In this document: positions 48,813-48,874 of the stretch, one piece after another
Layout: the number at the start of each line of letters is the position of its first letter
Position numbering within the stretch: the first letter of the stretch is position 1
Source of the DNA: Alphaproteobacteria bacterium
Lineage (GTDB): Bacteria > Pseudomonadota > Alphaproteobacteria > Ferrovibrionales > Ferrovibrionaceae
DNA: 48,874 nt
Reading direction: 5' to 3'
NCBI GenBank assembly: GCA_026126165.1
Contig: JAHCJR010000017.1
Span: 1 to 48,874, forward strand
Notes under the pieces: generated by a model
Databases searched by the model: none
The model's input: only the letters and a program-made list of their open reading frames with translations
Told to the model about the DNA's origin: nothing
Program-made: the position numbers and the translations under genes

Positions 48813-48874
48813 TCAGAAGTCCATGTCGCCCATGCCGGCGCCGGGTGCCGGGGCGGCGGCCTTCTTCTCCGGCC
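48813..48874 (-). CDS. groEL: Chaperonin GroEL, 3' end only
   Basis: The last 20 codons of a minus-strand gene, reading PEKKAAAPAPGAGMGDMDF and a stop. An Ala/Pro/Lys linker followed by a short Gly-Met tail ending in MDF is typical of the flexible GroEL C-terminus inside the folding chamber. The tail is shorter than the repeated Gly-Gly-Met tail of E. coli GroEL. The rest of the gene, and groES if present, lie outside the window. Confidence 0.85.
   Translation of the reverse strand, partial: PEKKAAAPAPGAGMGDMDF

Overview
The window is about 49 kb of very GC-rich chromosome (C or G at nearly every third codon position), tightly packed with genes and with no insertion sequence, integrase or CRISPR array that I can see. 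Gene content points to an alphaproteobacterium, most likely a Rhodospirillales-type member. The markers are DUF2794, DUF2783 and DUF6455 proteins, an MmcB-type repair protein, a zf-CHCC gene overlapping polA, and a hopanoid C-3 methylase (hpnR). The taxonomic placement is inference from gene families only.

Layout. 1-6071: start of a glutathione-S-transferase-like gene (minus strand), an O-methyltransferase, a dppBCDF-type peptide ABC transporter without its own binding protein, a membrane protein and a DUF2794 protein. 6075-13137 (minus): TTC38-like TPR protein, M81 (MlrC-like) metallopeptidase, Bax-inhibitor-1 protein, and the YbbP/YbbA export pair. 13136-17995 (plus): TesA-like esterase whose start codon overlaps that of ybbA, an FAD monooxygenase with its small DUF2783 partner, an aldo/keto reductase, ThpR and a CobB sirtuin. 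18002-20999 (minus): polA and a small zinc-finger gene. 21114-24527: an ATPase without a permease, tRNA-Arg(CCG), then a less GC-rich stretch with two small genes and a GIY-YIG nuclease that looks like a small island, then a secreted Gly/Gln-rich protein. 24709-32521: two tandem paralogous peptide-binding proteins divergent from an acyl-CoA dehydrogenase / enoyl-CoA hydratase / SDR operon, which converges on an acyl-CoA ligase. 32596-36010: outer-membrane protein, two DUF6455 genes and the divergent hpnR, with an FNR/NnrR-like site between them. 36117-39866: a PEP-mutase/isocitrate-lyase-family enzyme with a three-gene TRAP transporter. 39959-42781: an unknown protein and a double pentapeptide-repeat protein with similar upstream motifs. 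42797-44396 (minus): a hydratase and a short PhoH. 44764-48751 (plus): alpha/beta hydrolase, ACAD11-like dehydrogenase, APH-like kinase, DUF6285 protein and mmcB. The window ends in the 3' end of groEL (minus).

How it fits together. Much of the content is uptake and catabolism of peptides, organic acids and acyl-CoAs: dpp and TRAP transporters, two acyl-CoA dehydrogenases, hydratases and a ligase. The 45750-48317 trio resembles the LvaC/LvaA/LvaB core of bacterial 4-hydroxyacyl-CoA catabolism. The least-explored parts are the hpnR/DUF6455 divergon with its putative oxygen- or NO-responsive site, the GIY-YIG nuclease beside the tRNA, the leader region upstream of phoH, and several palindromes sitting on predicted promoters.
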